Shown here piece by piece: positions 46,872 to 55,385 of a stretch of 64,000 bases of DNA; positions within the stretch are counted from its first letter, which is position 1; each line of letters opens with the position of its first letter. The position numbers were made by a program, and so were the translations under genes. Origin of the DNA: Gordonia jacobaea (lineage in GTDB: Bacteria; Actinomycetota; Actinomycetes; Mycobacteriales; Mycobacteriaceae); contig NZ_LDTZ01000016.1 in NCBI RefSeq assembly GCF_001186365.1, positions 310,001-374,000 on the forward strand. The letters run 5' to 3'. The notes below the pieces were generated by a model. That model did not search any database. It saw nothing but the letters and a program-made list of their open reading frames with translations, and had not been told where the DNA came from.

Positions 46872-47090
46872 TCAGCGGGCAGCGAGCGACGAGATCAGTG
46901 CGTCGATGGGCACCATGCCTATGTACTGACCGTTCTCGTCGCAGCACACGAGCGGGTCGAACCGCGTGTGCCTCGGCCGGGTCATGGCACGTCGCAACAC
47001 TTCTCGTCGATCGGCGGCACGATTGACGCGCATTGTGTTGTGCCGAGCGACATCTCGCTCACCGCACCTGGCCGCGAGGTGGATCGGGCC
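46872..47090 (-). pseudogene. Out-of-frame C-terminal CBS-like part of the EAL protein
   Basis: Read one frame over, the sequence continues smoothly from the EAL protein: GPIHLAARCGERDVARHNT, then REVLRRAMTRPRHTRFD, PLVCCDENGQYIGMVPIDAL and LISSLAAR, a CBS-type pattern known at the end of actinobacterial EAL proteins. Adding one base in the GGGCC run restores ...LLDASEGPIHLA... and a single protein of about 382 residues ending at 46872. Confidence 0.75.
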
Positions 47091-48019
47091 TCGCTTGCGT
47101 CGAGCAGAGCTATTGCCGCGACCTCCGGGTTGGCGTCGAAGATCGTCCGCAACACGGCATCGTCGGAGTCGGCGGATGCCGTCTGGCCCGCTTCGATGAA
47201 GGGTGCCACGGTCTCTCTCGATTCGCACAGATCGCGCGTCCGCGTCTTGAGCAGCGGATCGATTCCAGTCATCGCCTCGGCCGGTCTTCCCAGCAGGTAT
47301 CCCTGTCCGAGCGGCACCCCGAGCTGGCGCAACCGATGGAGGTCATCAGATGACTCGATGCCCTCGGCGATCAACCAGGCGTCGATTCTGCTGGTGAATT
47401 CGCCGAACATTTCGACGAGCGCCGACTTCGCCGGATCGCGGTGCAGGTCTGCCACAAGCGAACCGTCGAGCTTCACGAAATCGGGGTGCAGCGTCAGGAT
47501 GTGGTGCATGCTCGCGTATCCCGCGCCTGCGTCGTCGACAGCGACGAATCCGCCGAGCTCGCGCACTCTCGCGATGGCAGCAGCAACCTGGTCGTAGTCG
47601 GTGACGATGGCGTGCTCGGTGAGCTCGAATACCATCCGGTCGAGCGGGCCGACCTCCAACAATTTCTGTATGGCATTGGAGAGCAACACCTCGGGGGAGA
47701 TGTTCACCGTCAGAAAAGTCCGACGCGGCAGCGAGGCCCTTGTCGACAGTGCCTTTTCGAGGACGAGTGCACTGAGGTCGGCCTCTCGTCCGATGCGGGC
47801 AGCCGCCGCAAACCACTGATCGGGGCTGACACGCGGTTGCGCCGAGAACCTGCTCAGAGCTTCGTAGCCGACGACCCTCAACTGCGGTAGATGGGCGATG
47901 GGCTGGAATACGACCGTCGGGGCCTGAGCCGAATGGATCAGAGCATCCACTTCACGCTCTAGCTCCGACTCGACTCGCGCCCCCAAAGACTGTGTGTTGG
48001 CGCGGTCGGAGGAACTCAT
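46982..48019 (-). CDS. EAL-domain protein (c-di-GMP phosphodiesterase-like), C-terminus frameshifted
   Basis: 345 residues as it stands. The EAL domain (about 35-255) keeps its catalytic set: Glu in GYEALSRF, Asn in TVNISPEVL, Glu in FELTEHA, the Asp pair in VAVDDAGAGYAS, Lys in VKLDGSLV and Glu in AEGIES, so hydrolysis of c-di-GMP is plausible. After residue ~310 the frame changes: the true continuation is in another frame (next entry) and ends as a CBS-like half. The break is in the GGGCC tract at 47086-47090. Starts inside the stop of the DUF1059 gene (ATGA). Confidence 0.88.
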   Translation of the reverse strand: MSSSDRANTQSLGARVESELEREVDALIHSAQAPTVVFQPIAHLPQLRVVGYEALSRFSAQPRVSPDQWFAAAARIGREADLSALVLEKALSTRASLPRRTFLTVNISPEVLLSNAIQKLLEVGPLDRMVFELTEHAIVTDYDQVAAAIARVRELGGFVAVDDAGAGYASMHHILTLHPDFVKLDGSLVADLHRDPAKSALVEMFGEFTSRIDAWLIAEGIESSDDLHRLRQLGVPLGQGYLLGRPAEAMTGIDPLLKTRTRDLCESRETVAPFIEAGQTASADSDDAVLRTIFDANPEVAAIALLDASEARSTSRPGAVSEMSLGTTQCASIVPPIDEKCCDVP

Positions 48020-48189
48020 TGATCAACAATCACTTCACGGACACGAGCGACTGTTGTCGGGGACAGCTCATCGAGCCCGTGGTCGTCGGCGGCATGCGCG
48101 GCGACACGGTCGAGAATTTCGTCCTCGGTTGCCGCCTCGAACGTTGCCTCGCAATTCGGAATGACCGCACCACACCAGAAGCTCTTCAT
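48016..48189 (-). CDS. DUF1059-type small protein
   Basis: 57 residues, below usual size cut-offs: MKSFWCGAVIPNCEATFEAA, then TEDEILDRVAAHAADDHGLD, ending VREVIVDQ. The paired Cys (WCGAVIPNC) and the AHAADDHG motif are those of DUF1059. Function unknown. It starts on the last base of the fdhD stop, with AAAGGG upstream, and its stop overlaps the EAL start by 4 bp: fdhD, this gene and the EAL gene are one coupled unit. Confidence 0.88.
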   Translation of the reverse strand: MKSFWCGAVIPNCEATFEAATEDEILDRVAAHAADDHGLDELSPTTVARVREVIVDQ

Positions 48190-49073
48190 CACGTCCCTTT
48201 CTGATTGGTCGCAATTGAGAATTCTTCATGGGAGCCCGCGTCGTTACACGAGACGCGATCGGCACGGCTGTACAGGACCATCGACTCGCCCCGAACAAAC
48301 CCGGCAAGGGTCAGCCCCTGCTGCTCGGCGAGGTCGGCGGCCAGCGACGACGGCGCCGAGACCGCCGACAACATCGGAATGCCTGCCATGATCGCCTTCT
48401 GCACCAGCTCGAAGCTTGCACGCCCGGACACCTGGAGGATCTGTCCGCGCAGGGGGAGCAGGTCGCGTGCCAACGCCCACCCGATGACCTTGTCGACGGC
48501 ATTGTGGCGCCCGACATCCTCGCGGACCACACGCAGCTCACCGGTGCGACCGTCGAACAGAGCCGCCGCATGCAACCCGCCTGTCTTCGCGAAGACCTTC
48601 TGGTGCTCGCGAAGGCGGCCGGGTAGATCGAGCACGGCGTCGGCGTCGACGATCAGCGGATCGTCGGAGACGTCGAAACGCGAACGCGTCGTGACGGATT
48701 CGATGCTGTCCTTGCCGCAGACCCCGCAGGCACTCGAAATGGTGAAGTCGCGCGACAGAGACGAATCGGGCGACGCGACGCCAGGCGCAAGCGCGAGATC
48801 AAGCACGTTGTACAGGTTCACCCCATCGCTCCCGGCGCCGGCGCAGTAGCGGGCCGTGAGCAGGTCCTCCGCTCGAACCAGCACGCCCTCGGAGACGAGG
48901 AATCCCGACGCGAGTTCGACATCGTGTCCCGGGGTCCGCATCGTGACCGCGAGCCGTTCGCCGTTGACTCGCATCTCCAACGGCTCCTCGACGGCCAGCA
49001 CGTCGACGCGCGGTGTTGCCTGCGCACCGCGACGGACGCGAGTAACGCGACGTCGTGCTGTGATCCGGCCCAT
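48189..49073 (-). CDS. fdhD: Formate dehydrogenase accessory sulfurtransferase FdhD
   Basis: 294 residues; transfers sulfur from IscS to the molybdenum cofactor of formate dehydrogenase. The catalytic CxxC loop is in SSACGVCGKDSIESV, and VFAKTGGLHAAALF with EDVGRHNAVDKVIGWAL are family signatures. ATG 49073 gives MGRITARRRVTRVRRG; the frame is open further up without support. Formate dehydrogenase itself is not in the window. It heads the coupled fdhD-DUF1059-EAL unit. Confidence 0.95.
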   Translation of the reverse strand: MGRITARRRVTRVRRGAQATPRVDVLAVEEPLEMRVNGERLAVTMRTPGHDVELASGFLVSEGVLVRAEDLLTARYCAGAGSDGVNLYNVLDLALAPGVASPDSSLSRDFTISSACGVCGKDSIESVTTRSRFDVSDDPLIVDADAVLDLPGRLREHQKVFAKTGGLHAAALFDGRTGELRVVREDVGRHNAVDKVIGWALARDLLPLRGQILQVSGRASFELVQKAIMAGIPMLSAVSAPSSLAADLAEQQGLTLAGFVRGESMVLYSRADRVSCNDAGSHEEFSIATNQKGT

Positions 49074-49126
49074 GCAAACCACGGTATCCGGTGGTCGGCG
49101 ACTCGCCCACCCGATCAGCGGCTCCC

Positions 49127-49576
49127 TCAGACGTCGAGAACGAGCGTCACCGGGCCGTCGTTGACCAGCGACACCTCCATGTGCGCGCCGAAACGACCCG
49201 TCGCGACGGTCGCTCCGGCTGCACGCAGTTCCGCGACCACGGCGTCGACGAGCGGTTCGGCGACCGGGCCGGGTGCCGCGGCGTTCCACGAGGGACGTCG
49301 ACCCTTGGCGGTGTTGGCGTACGAGGTGAACTGGCTGATCACCAGGATCGGAGCGTCGAGGTCGGCCGCGGAGCTCTCGCGTCCGTCCGGACCGTCGAGG
49401 ATGCGTAGCCGCCAGATCTTGTCGGCCAGCTTCGTCGCGTGTGCCGGAGTGTCGTCGTGGGTGACCCCGACGAGCGCGACGAGACCGAAGCCGCCGGGCG
49501 CGATGTCGAGTTCGCCGACCGTCTCGCCGTCGACGGTCACCTTCGCCTGACTTGCTCGTTGGATCACTGCACGCAT
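49127..49576 (-). CDS. dtd: D-aminoacyl-tRNA deacylase
   Basis: 149 residues; hydrolyses D-amino acids (and Gly) mischarged on tRNA. Both family motifs are present: SQFTSYA (with the catalytic Thr) and [14 protein letters not shown] 49576 gives the standard start [18 protein letters not shown]; the frame goes back five codons. Same strand as fdhD, 53 bp upstream. Confidence 0.96.
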   Translation of the reverse strand: MRAVIQRASQAKVTVDGETVGELDIAPGGFGLVALVGVTHDDTPAHATKLADKIWRLRILDGPDGRESSAADLDAPILVISQFTSYANTAKGRRPSWNAAAPGPVAEPLVDAVVAELRAAGATVATGRFGAHMEVSLVNDGPVTLVLDV

Positions 49577-49687
49577 GCCGACCAGCATCACAGATCGGCC
49601 GCACCCACCCGCTGCTGGGCGAGTACGTCGGACATCAGATGAAGATCTGGTGACGACTTCGACGCGTCGGAATACCGGCGAGCGGAG

Positions 49688-50563
49688 ATGAGGTTCGCTG
49701 TGAACATGACCGCTTCATCCAGGGCAGCGCAGACCAAGGCAGAACACATCGCCAAGTTCGGCACCTACGGCGCGTGGGGTTGGTTCAAGCAGTTCTCGCC
49801 AGACGAGGCACGCCAGATCGAAGAGCTCGGATACGGGACCATCTGGCTCGGTGGATCGCCCAAGAATCTGCACCCCATCCGCACGATCCTCGAGGCGACC
49901 GAACACATCACCGTCGCCACCGGAATCGTGAATATCTGGAACTCCGTCCCGTACGTGATCGCCGGTGAGTTCCACGCACTCGAACGCGACTTCCCCGGCC
50001 GTTTCTACCTCGGAGTCGGTGCCGGGCATCCGGAGGCGACGTCGGAGTACACGACGCCGTTCAAGGCTGTCGGACGCTACCTCGACGCTCTCGACGGCAA
50101 GCAGGTTCCGCCCAACCGTCGACTGCTGGCCGCACTCGGACCGCGCATGCTGCGGATGTCGGCCGAGCGGTCACTGGGCGCCCATCCCTACCTGACCACT
50201 CCCGAGCACACCGCCGAAGCCAGGAAGATCCTCGGACCCGACGCCTTGCTCGCTCCCGAGCACAAGGTGGTGCTGACCGAGGACGCCGACGAGGCACGTG
50301 CCGTGGGTCGCCCACCCGTCGACCAGCCGTACCTGCATCTGAGCAACTACACCAGGAACCTCAAGCGTCTCGGGTACACCGATGAGGACATTGCCGACGG
50401 GGGCAGTGACGCGTTGATCGACGCCCTCGTCGCGCATGGCACCCCAGCGCAGGTGAAGGCTCGACTCGACGAGCACCTTGCTGCGGGCGCCAATCACGTG
50501 ACGATTCAGGTGCTCGGTTCGGAGACGCCCGTCGAACAACTGGCCGCGATTATCTCGGCGTAG
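49688..50563 (+). CDS. LLM-class (F420-dependent-type) oxidoreductase
   Basis: 291 residues, luciferase-like TIM barrel. Typical pieces: [54 protein letters not shown] and [29 protein letters not shown]. This subgroup in mycobacteria usually uses coenzyme F420 rather than FMN; the substrate is unknown. ATG 49688 is used; ATG 49706 is an alternative. It appears monocistronic. Confidence 0.9.
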   Translation: MRFAVNMTASSRAAQTKAEHIAKFGTYGAWGWFKQFSPDEARQIEELGYGTIWLGGSPKNLHPIRTILEATEHITVATGIVNIWNSVPYVIAGEFHALERDFPGRFYLGVGAGHPEATSEYTTPFKAVGRYLDALDGKQVPPNRRLLAALGPRMLRMSAERSLGAHPYLTTPEHTAEARKILGPDALLAPEHKVVLTEDADEARAVGRPPVDQPYLHLSNYTRNLKRLGYTDEDIADGGSDALIDALVAHGTPAQVKARLDEHLAAGANHVTIQVLGSETPVEQLAAIISA

Positions 50564-50631
50564 CAGTACCCAAGACGATCACCTGCGCGGTGCCGGCGAG
50601 GCTCGACGACACGCTGGGCGCACGCGGTCAG

Positions 50632-51033
50632 CTACCGCACAGGCTCCTTGAGCACCATTGAAATCAGCCAGCTGACGATCGAGATCACCAGCGCGCCGAG
50701 GATCGCTGCCCAGAAGAAGCTGTCGACCTGCAGACCCCAGTGCGTTGTGTTGTGCGTGATCCACGAGGTGATCTGGAGCATGAACGCATTGATCACGATG
50801 TGGATCAGACCGAGGGTGAGGATGTAGAGGGGTATCGAGAAGAGCTGCACAATCGGCTTGATGAAGGCGTTCACCACACCGAAGATCAGGGCGACGAGCA
50901 CCACGATCCCGAATTTTTCCCAGCCCGACGCGTTGTCGGGGAACTGGAAGCTCAGGCCGGGCACGATCAGAGTGGCGACCCAGAGCGCGACACCCGAGAG
51001 TGCCGACTGGAGCAGAAATGCACGCATGTACAA
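50632..51033 (-). CDS. Small four-helix membrane protein, phage-holin-4-type family
   Basis: 133 residues with four predicted helices, including LVALIFGVVNAFIKPIVQLFSIPLYILTLGL, the signature of PF04020-type proteins common in actinobacterial chromosomes. Despite the family name there is no phage gene nearby, so this is a cellular membrane protein of unknown role. ATG 51033 or 51027. Confidence 0.85.
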   Translation of the reverse strand: MYMRAFLLQSALSGVALWVATLIVPGLSFQFPDNASGWEKFGIVVLVALIFGVVNAFIKPIVQLFSIPLYILTLGLIHIVINAFMLQITSWITHNTTHWGLQVDSFFWAAILGALVISIVSWLISMVLKEPVR

Positions 51034-51114
51034 GATCTTGCCAAATTCGGACAGGTTGGCGCGCGGTGTAGAGCGGATCTGTGGTGCACCCCTGGTGGTG
51101 GATGTCCCTTCGGC

Positions 51115-51459
51115 TCACCCGATCTGATCGCGGCGTGCGGTGACGAGGGCGCGGATGGCGTCGTCGGACGGGGGATCAGACGGTTGGAACCGTATGGTGC
51201 CCTTGTCCATGTCGAAGCCCTCGAGTTGCGGAGCCGCTGCCGAGACCGCTTCCGGGCTGAACGGATAGATGCCGATGTGCTTCTTGGCCCGCATCACCGA
51301 CAGCAATGGTTTGCCGTGGTAGGTCAGAGCCGGCATGCCGTAGCCCTTGCCCTGCTCGGCGTCGGGGACGACCTCGCGGGCGATCGTGTAGATGTGCTCG
51401 ATCACTGCGCAGTCGGTGTCGTCGTCGAGTTCGGCCAGATAGTCGTCGATGGTGCCCAT
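51115..51459 (-). CDS. DUF1801 domain protein
   Basis: 114 residues: EQGKGYGMPALTYHGKPLLSVMRAKKHIGIYPFSPEAV is the core of the DUF1801 / YdhG-like fold (small frataxin-like or SRPBCC-like proteins, function uncertain). Probably cytosolic. Lies between the holin-like gene and the Pit transporter, same strand, but gaps of 81 and 37 bp leave operon status open. Confidence 0.85.
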   Translation of the reverse strand: MGTIDDYLAELDDDTDCAVIEHIYTIAREVVPDAEQGKGYGMPALTYHGKPLLSVMRAKKHIGIYPFSPEAVSAAAPQLEGFDMDKGTIRFQPSDPPSDDAIRALVTARRDQIG

Positions 51460-51496
51460 GCCTCAGCGTGACACGTCGCCTTGCCCGATCGCGTGA

Positions 51497-52828
51497 CTAC
51501 CAGGACAACTCGGGGACCTGGTCGGCCGTCACCTTGTTCAGCTCCTCGAGTTGTTTCCGCTGCTCGGCTTCCTTCGCGGCCTTGGCGTCGTCCTTACCTG
51601 GTGCGTCGGCGTCACCATCCGATTCCGTCGTGTGGGCGTGAGGGCGTCGTGGCTTGCCGCTCGGAATGATCGAACCGGCTCCCGCGAGCATCGGGAATTC
51701 CTCCTCGGCTTCTTTGTCGAGGTCTGCTTCGACGTCGCTCGCCGTGGGCGCGGCGCGCAGCGATTTCCACAACAGCACGAGCAGTCCAGCGATGAGTACC
51801 GCGAGGACGATGGTCGACGCCGCGAGGCTCGGCAGTTGGGTGAGGCCGTAGACCGCGGCTGCAACGATTGCCGCGGCAGGCATGGTGACGACCCACGCGA
51901 CCACCATCTTGCGGAACACCGACCAGTCGACGGTGCTGTTGCGGTTGGTGGTGCCGACTCCCGCGACCGCGCCTGCGACCGTGTGGGTTGTCGAGACCGG
52001 CGCGCCGAGCGCCGTCGAGCCGAAGAGTGCGATCGCCGCACCCGTTTCGGCGCAGAAGCCGCTCACCGGGCGCAGTCGGGTGATGCCGGTGCCCATCGTC
52101 CGGACGATGCGCCATCCACCCGACAGTGTTCCGAGTGCGATGAACAGATAGCAGCCCAGCGCCACCCAGTCGGGCACCGGAAGCGACGAACCGGTCTGGG
52201 TGAGGTGGCCGGTCGACACGAGAAGGCCCGCGACGATGCCCATCGTCTTCTGGGCGTCGTTGCCGCCGTGGGCAAGCGAGATGGCTCCCGACGATGCGAG
52301 CTGAAACCACCGGAACAGCTTCTCGGTGCGCAGGACGGGTGCGCGGAAAAGGACTGCGCGCAGGATGAGCATGAGCGCACCGCCGAGCAACAGACCCGCG
52401 AGTGGCGAGATCACGATGAACGCCGCGGTCTTCTCGACGCTCGACGCCTTGATCGCGTCGATGCCGCCCTTGACCAGAGCGGCGCCGATGAGACCGCCGA
52501 TGAGTGCGTGCGACGACGACGTCGGAATCCCGAGGTGCCACGAGAGGAAATTCCAGATGACGGCGGCGAGCAGGGCGGCGAACACGACGGCAACGCTGTA
52601 GTACTGCGACTTGACCGTCTCTCCGACGGTGTCGGCGACCGCGGTTCCGATCACGAAGAACGCGAGGAAGTTCCACCCGGCGGCCCACACGACTGCGACC
52701 TTGGGCTTGAGGACGTGTGTCGCGACCACGGTGGCGATGGAGTTCGCCGAATCGTGGAATCCGTTCGTGAAATCGAACAGCGCCGCGAGCGCGATGATGC
52801 CGACCACTGCGAGTGTTGTGAGGTCCAC
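51497..52828 (-). CDS. Low-affinity inorganic phosphate transporter (Pit family)
   Basis: 443 residues, ten or so helices. The duplicated signature is clear: FTNGFHDSANSIATVVAT near the N-terminus and LAHGGNDAQKTMGIVAG in the second half, plus SSHALIGGLIGAA and STTHTVAGAVAGVG. Moves metal-phosphate with protons. The C-terminal ~90 residues are a charged cytoplasmic tail (DVEADLDKEAEEEFP). Divergent from the infA block. Confidence 0.94.
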   Translation of the reverse strand: MDLTTLAVVGIIALAALFDFTNGFHDSANSIATVVATHVLKPKVAVVWAAGWNFLAFFVIGTAVADTVGETVKSQYYSVAVVFAALLAAVIWNFLSWHLGIPTSSSHALIGGLIGAALVKGGIDAIKASSVEKTAAFIVISPLAGLLLGGALMLILRAVLFRAPVLRTEKLFRWFQLASSGAISLAHGGNDAQKTMGIVAGLLVSTGHLTQTGSSLPVPDWVALGCYLFIALGTLSGGWRIVRTMGTGITRLRPVSGFCAETGAAIALFGSTALGAPVSTTHTVAGAVAGVGTTNRNSTVDWSVFRKMVVAWVVTMPAAAIVAAAVYGLTQLPSLAASTIVLAVLIAGLLVLLWKSLRAAPTASDVEADLDKEAEEEFPMLAGAGSIIPSGKPRRPHAHTTESDGDADAPGKDDAKAAKEAEQRKQLEELNKVTADQVPELSW

Positions 52829-53207
52829 TCAATCCAGAGTGATCGTCGACCGATGCCGGATGGGGTCTGTGGCCGCCCGATCCGGGACTCTTCGGACGGT
52901 ATTCATCCCGCGGTCACCCCAGCGGACGATTTGTCGGAGTCGCGTCTGGGCGGCAGTCGTCGTGGGTTTGGACTGTTAGGCCAGTTCGCGTACGATTGAA
53001 CGTCGGTGCGCTTGTCGTGCCGGTATGCGCATGCCATCTACCCGATGAGCGCGGCCGGAGACATCGCTGCCAGGCTCTCGCTCTCGGAGCGGGTGTCAAC
53101 ACACTAACGGATAAACACTGATTCAACCGGGCAGTGGGGTGAATCGTTCGTCCGGGCACTTGTTGCCCTGCGAGCGGATCGCGACACCGCCGAGGATCGC
53201 GGAGGAC
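52829..53207. other. Divergent intergenic region between Pit transporter and infA
   Basis: 379 bp. Contains the infA promoter (listed separately) and a leader of about 210 nt. I see no supported gene in it. Confidence 0.6.
52968..52996 (+). promoter_or_regulatory. Putative promoter of the infA-rplQ block
   Basis: TTGGAC and TACGAT with a 17-bp spacer, the best sigma70 match in the window; about 210 nt before infA. Same layout as the promoters before rplN and rpsH. Confidence 0.65.
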
Positions 53208-53429
53208 ATGGCGAAGAAAGACGGGGCCATCGAGGTCGAGGGACGGGTTATCGAACCCCTGCCCAATGCGATGTTTCGCATTGAGCTGGAGAACGGTCAC
53301 AAGGTTCTCGCCCACATCAGCGGCAAGATGCGGCAGCACTACATCCGCATCCTGCCCGAGGACCGGGTCGTCGTGGAACTCTCGCCGTACGACCTCGGTC
53401 GCGGGCGCATCGTTTACCGCTACAAGTAA
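53208..53429 (+). CDS. infA: Translation initiation factor IF-1
   Basis: 73 residues, an OB-fold protein that blocks the ribosomal A site during initiation. [21 protein letters not shown] to [14 protein letters not shown] is fully typical. ATG 53208 follows GGAGG closely; the open frame extends up to 53139 without relevance. First gene of the third r-protein block. Confidence 0.98.
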   Translation: MAKKDGAIEVEGRVIEPLPNAMFRIELENGHKVLAHISGKMRQHYIRILPEDRVVVELSPYDLGRGRIVYRYK

Positions 53430-53516
53430 GACTTCCCGGCCGAGACCGGTCCGGGACAACCCTCGTGTGGTGCGGCCATTCGGTCGTGCCCACGGGCGAC
53501 AACAGGAGAGATTGAC

Positions 53517-53630
53517 GTGAAGGTTCAGCCGAGCGTCAAGCCGATCTGTGAAAAGTGCAAAGTGATCCGCCGTAACGGCCGGGTCATGGTGATCTGCGAG
53601 AACCTGCGCCACAAGCAGCGTCAGGGCTGA
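53517..53630 (+). CDS. rpmJ: 50S ribosomal protein L36 (zinc-binding form)
   Basis: 37 residues: GTG start, then [18 protein letters not shown] and [10 protein letters not shown]. The Cys-x2-Cys, a third Cys and a His make a zinc site, the C+ form. AGGAGAG precedes the start by a few bases. Normal position after infA. Confidence 0.97.
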   Translation: MKVQPSVKPICEKCKVIRRNGRVMVICENLRHKQRQG

Positions 53631-53904
53631 TCACGTCCACGGTCGTACGACCGCGGAGCACCCCACCAGATCGCTTGGTGAAACACACAACTGAATACAC
53701 ACACCAGAGCTGAGCAGAACTTGTGAAGCCCTCCCAGCACCAGCGGCGACAGACGCGTCACCGCCTACCTCCGGACTGTGTCACGCGGACCACCGCGAGA
53801 CACCGCGCAGCGAGTACAACTCGCTTCGTGCAGAGGCCGGAGCCCCTCGCAGAGTAGGGGACGGACCGGGAGAAGACCTCTGAAAAGTAAAGGAAATCCG
53901 CCAC
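53631..53904. other. Leader between rpmJ and rpsM
   Basis: 274 bp without a gene. Contains a palindrome CGGTCGTACGACCG (around 53640) and a small hairpin CCCCT...AGGGG (around 53846-53862); either could be a processing or control element. A ribosome binding site AAAGGAAA lies before rpsM. Confidence 0.5.
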
Positions 53905-54273
53905 ATGGCACGTGTTGCTGGTGTCGATCTTCCCCGCGAGAAGCGGCTCGAGATCGCACTGACCTACATCTACGGAGTTGGGCGTACCACCTCCAAGGAG
54001 ATCCTTGCGGGCACCGGGCTGAGCCCCGACCTGCGCGCCAAGGACCTCACCGACGCAGACGTCACAAAGCTGCGTGAGTACATCGAAGGCTCGGTGAAGG
54101 TCGAGGGTGACCTGCGCCGCGAGGTGCAGGCCGATATCCGTCGCAAGATCGAGATCGGCTGCTACCAGGGTCTGCGCCACCGTCGTGGCCTGCCCGTCCG
54201 TGGACAGCGCACCAAGACCAATGCCCGTACTCGTAAGGGCCCGAAGAAGACCATCGCCGGGAAGAAGAAGTAA
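53905..54273 (+). CDS. rpsM: 30S ribosomal protein S13
   Basis: 122 residues; head protein that contacts S19 and the P-site t[27 protein letters not shown] and the C-terminal [19 protein letters not shown] are conserved. Its TAA stop shares a base with the rpsK ATG. Confidence 0.98.
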   Translation: MARVAGVDLPREKRLEIALTYIYGVGRTTSKEILAGTGLSPDLRAKDLTDADVTKLREYIEGSVKVEGDLRREVQADIRRKIEIGCYQGLRHRRGLPVRGQRTKTNARTRKGPKKTIAGKKK

Positions 54274-54680
54274 TGCCTCCGAAGTCACGTAGCGCAGGCC
54301 CCAAGAAGGGCGCACGCCGTCGCGATAAAAAGAACGTCCCGCACGGCAACGCACACATCAAGTCGACGTTCAACAACACCATCGTGTCGATCACCGACCC
54401 CAACGGCAATGTCATCAGCTGGGCATCGTCGGGTCACGTCGGCTTCAAGGGCTCGCGCAAGAGCACCCCGTTCGCGGCTCAGCTCGCGGCCGAGAACGCT
54501 GCGCGCAAGGCCCAGGAGCACGGCGTCAAGAAGGTCGACGTGTTCGTCAAGGGACCGGGTTCGGGTCGCGAGACCGCCATCCGGTCGCTGCAGGCAGCCG
54601 GCCTCGAAGTCGGCACCATTTCCGATGTCACCCCGCAGCCGCACAACGGTTGCCGTCCGCCCAAGCGGCGTCGGGTCTAG
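54273..54680 (+). CDS. rpsK: 30S ribosomal protein S11
   Basis: 135 residues; platform protein near the mRNA exit. Core [20 protein letters not shown] and the end [13 protein letters not shown] are unmistakable. Coupled to rpsM by one-base overlap; rpsD follows after 24 bp. Confidence 0.98.
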   Translation: MPPKSRSAGPKKGARRRDKKNVPHGNAHIKSTFNNTIVSITDPNGNVISWASSGHVGFKGSRKSTPFAAQLAAENAARKAQEHGVKKVDVFVKGPGSGRETAIRSLQAAGLEVGTISDVTPQPHNGCRPPKRRRV

Positions 54681-54704
54681 CGGGAAAGGGAGGAAGAGAA
54701 AAAC

Positions 54705-55310
54705 ATGGCTCGTTATACCGGCCCCGCAACAAAGAAGTCCCGTCGTCTGCGCGTCGACCTCATCGGAGGCGACCAGGCGTTCGAGCGTCGCCCCTACCCG
54801 CCCGGCCAGCACGGCCGCTCGCGGATCAAGGAGAGCGAATACCTGCAGCAGCTGCAGGAGAAGCAGAAGGCACGCTTCACCTACGGAGTGATGGAAAAGC
54901 AGTTCCGTCGCTACTACGAGGAAGCCAACCGTCGTAACGGCAAGACCGGCGACGAGCTGCTGCGCATCCTGGAGACCCGTCTCGACAACGTCGTGTACCG
55001 CGCCGGTCTGGCACGTACCCGTCGTCAGGCACGTCAGCTGGTCACCCACGGCCACTTCACCGTCAACGGTGTTCGCGTGGACGTCCCCAGCTACCGCGTC
55101 AGCCAGTACGACATCATCGACGTTCGTCCGAAGTCGCTGCAGACCACCCCGTTCCAGATCGCCAAGGAGCTCGTCGGCGATCGTCCGGTTCCGGGTTGGC
55201 TGCAGGTGGTTCCTTCGACGCTGCGCATCCTCGTGCACAACGTGCCCGAGCGCGCTCAGATCGAGGTTCCGCTCACCGAGCAGCTCATCGTCGAGTTCTA
55301 CAGCAAGTAA
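54705..55310 (+). CDS. rpsD: 30S ribosomal protein S4
   Basis: 201 residues; primary 16S binder and, in other bacteria, the repressor of the alpha operon. MARYTGPATKKSRRLRVDLIGG and the S4 domain (LDNVVYRAGLARTRRQARQLVTHGHFTVNG) are present. No zinc cysteines (the C-minus form). 75 bp before rpoA. Confidence 0.98.
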   Translation: MARYTGPATKKSRRLRVDLIGGDQAFERRPYPPGQHGRSRIKESEYLQQLQEKQKARFTYGVMEKQFRRYYEEANRRNGKTGDELLRILETRLDNVVYRAGLARTRRQARQLVTHGHFTVNGVRVDVPSYRVSQYDIIDVRPKSLQTTPFQIAKELVGDRPVPGWLQVVPSTLRILVHNVPERAQIEVPLTEQLIVEFYSK

Positions 55311-55385
55311 AACCAAGCAGCACAAGCTGTTTCGGTCCACTTCTAGGCCGTCAAATAGCGGTCGGCCACAAGGAGAAATCAAGAA

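Noticed and set aside
50632..51033. Prophage remnant suggested by the holin-type family name
   Set aside because: No endolysin, structural, integrase or attachment features nearby; this family is common on normal actinobacterial chromosomes.
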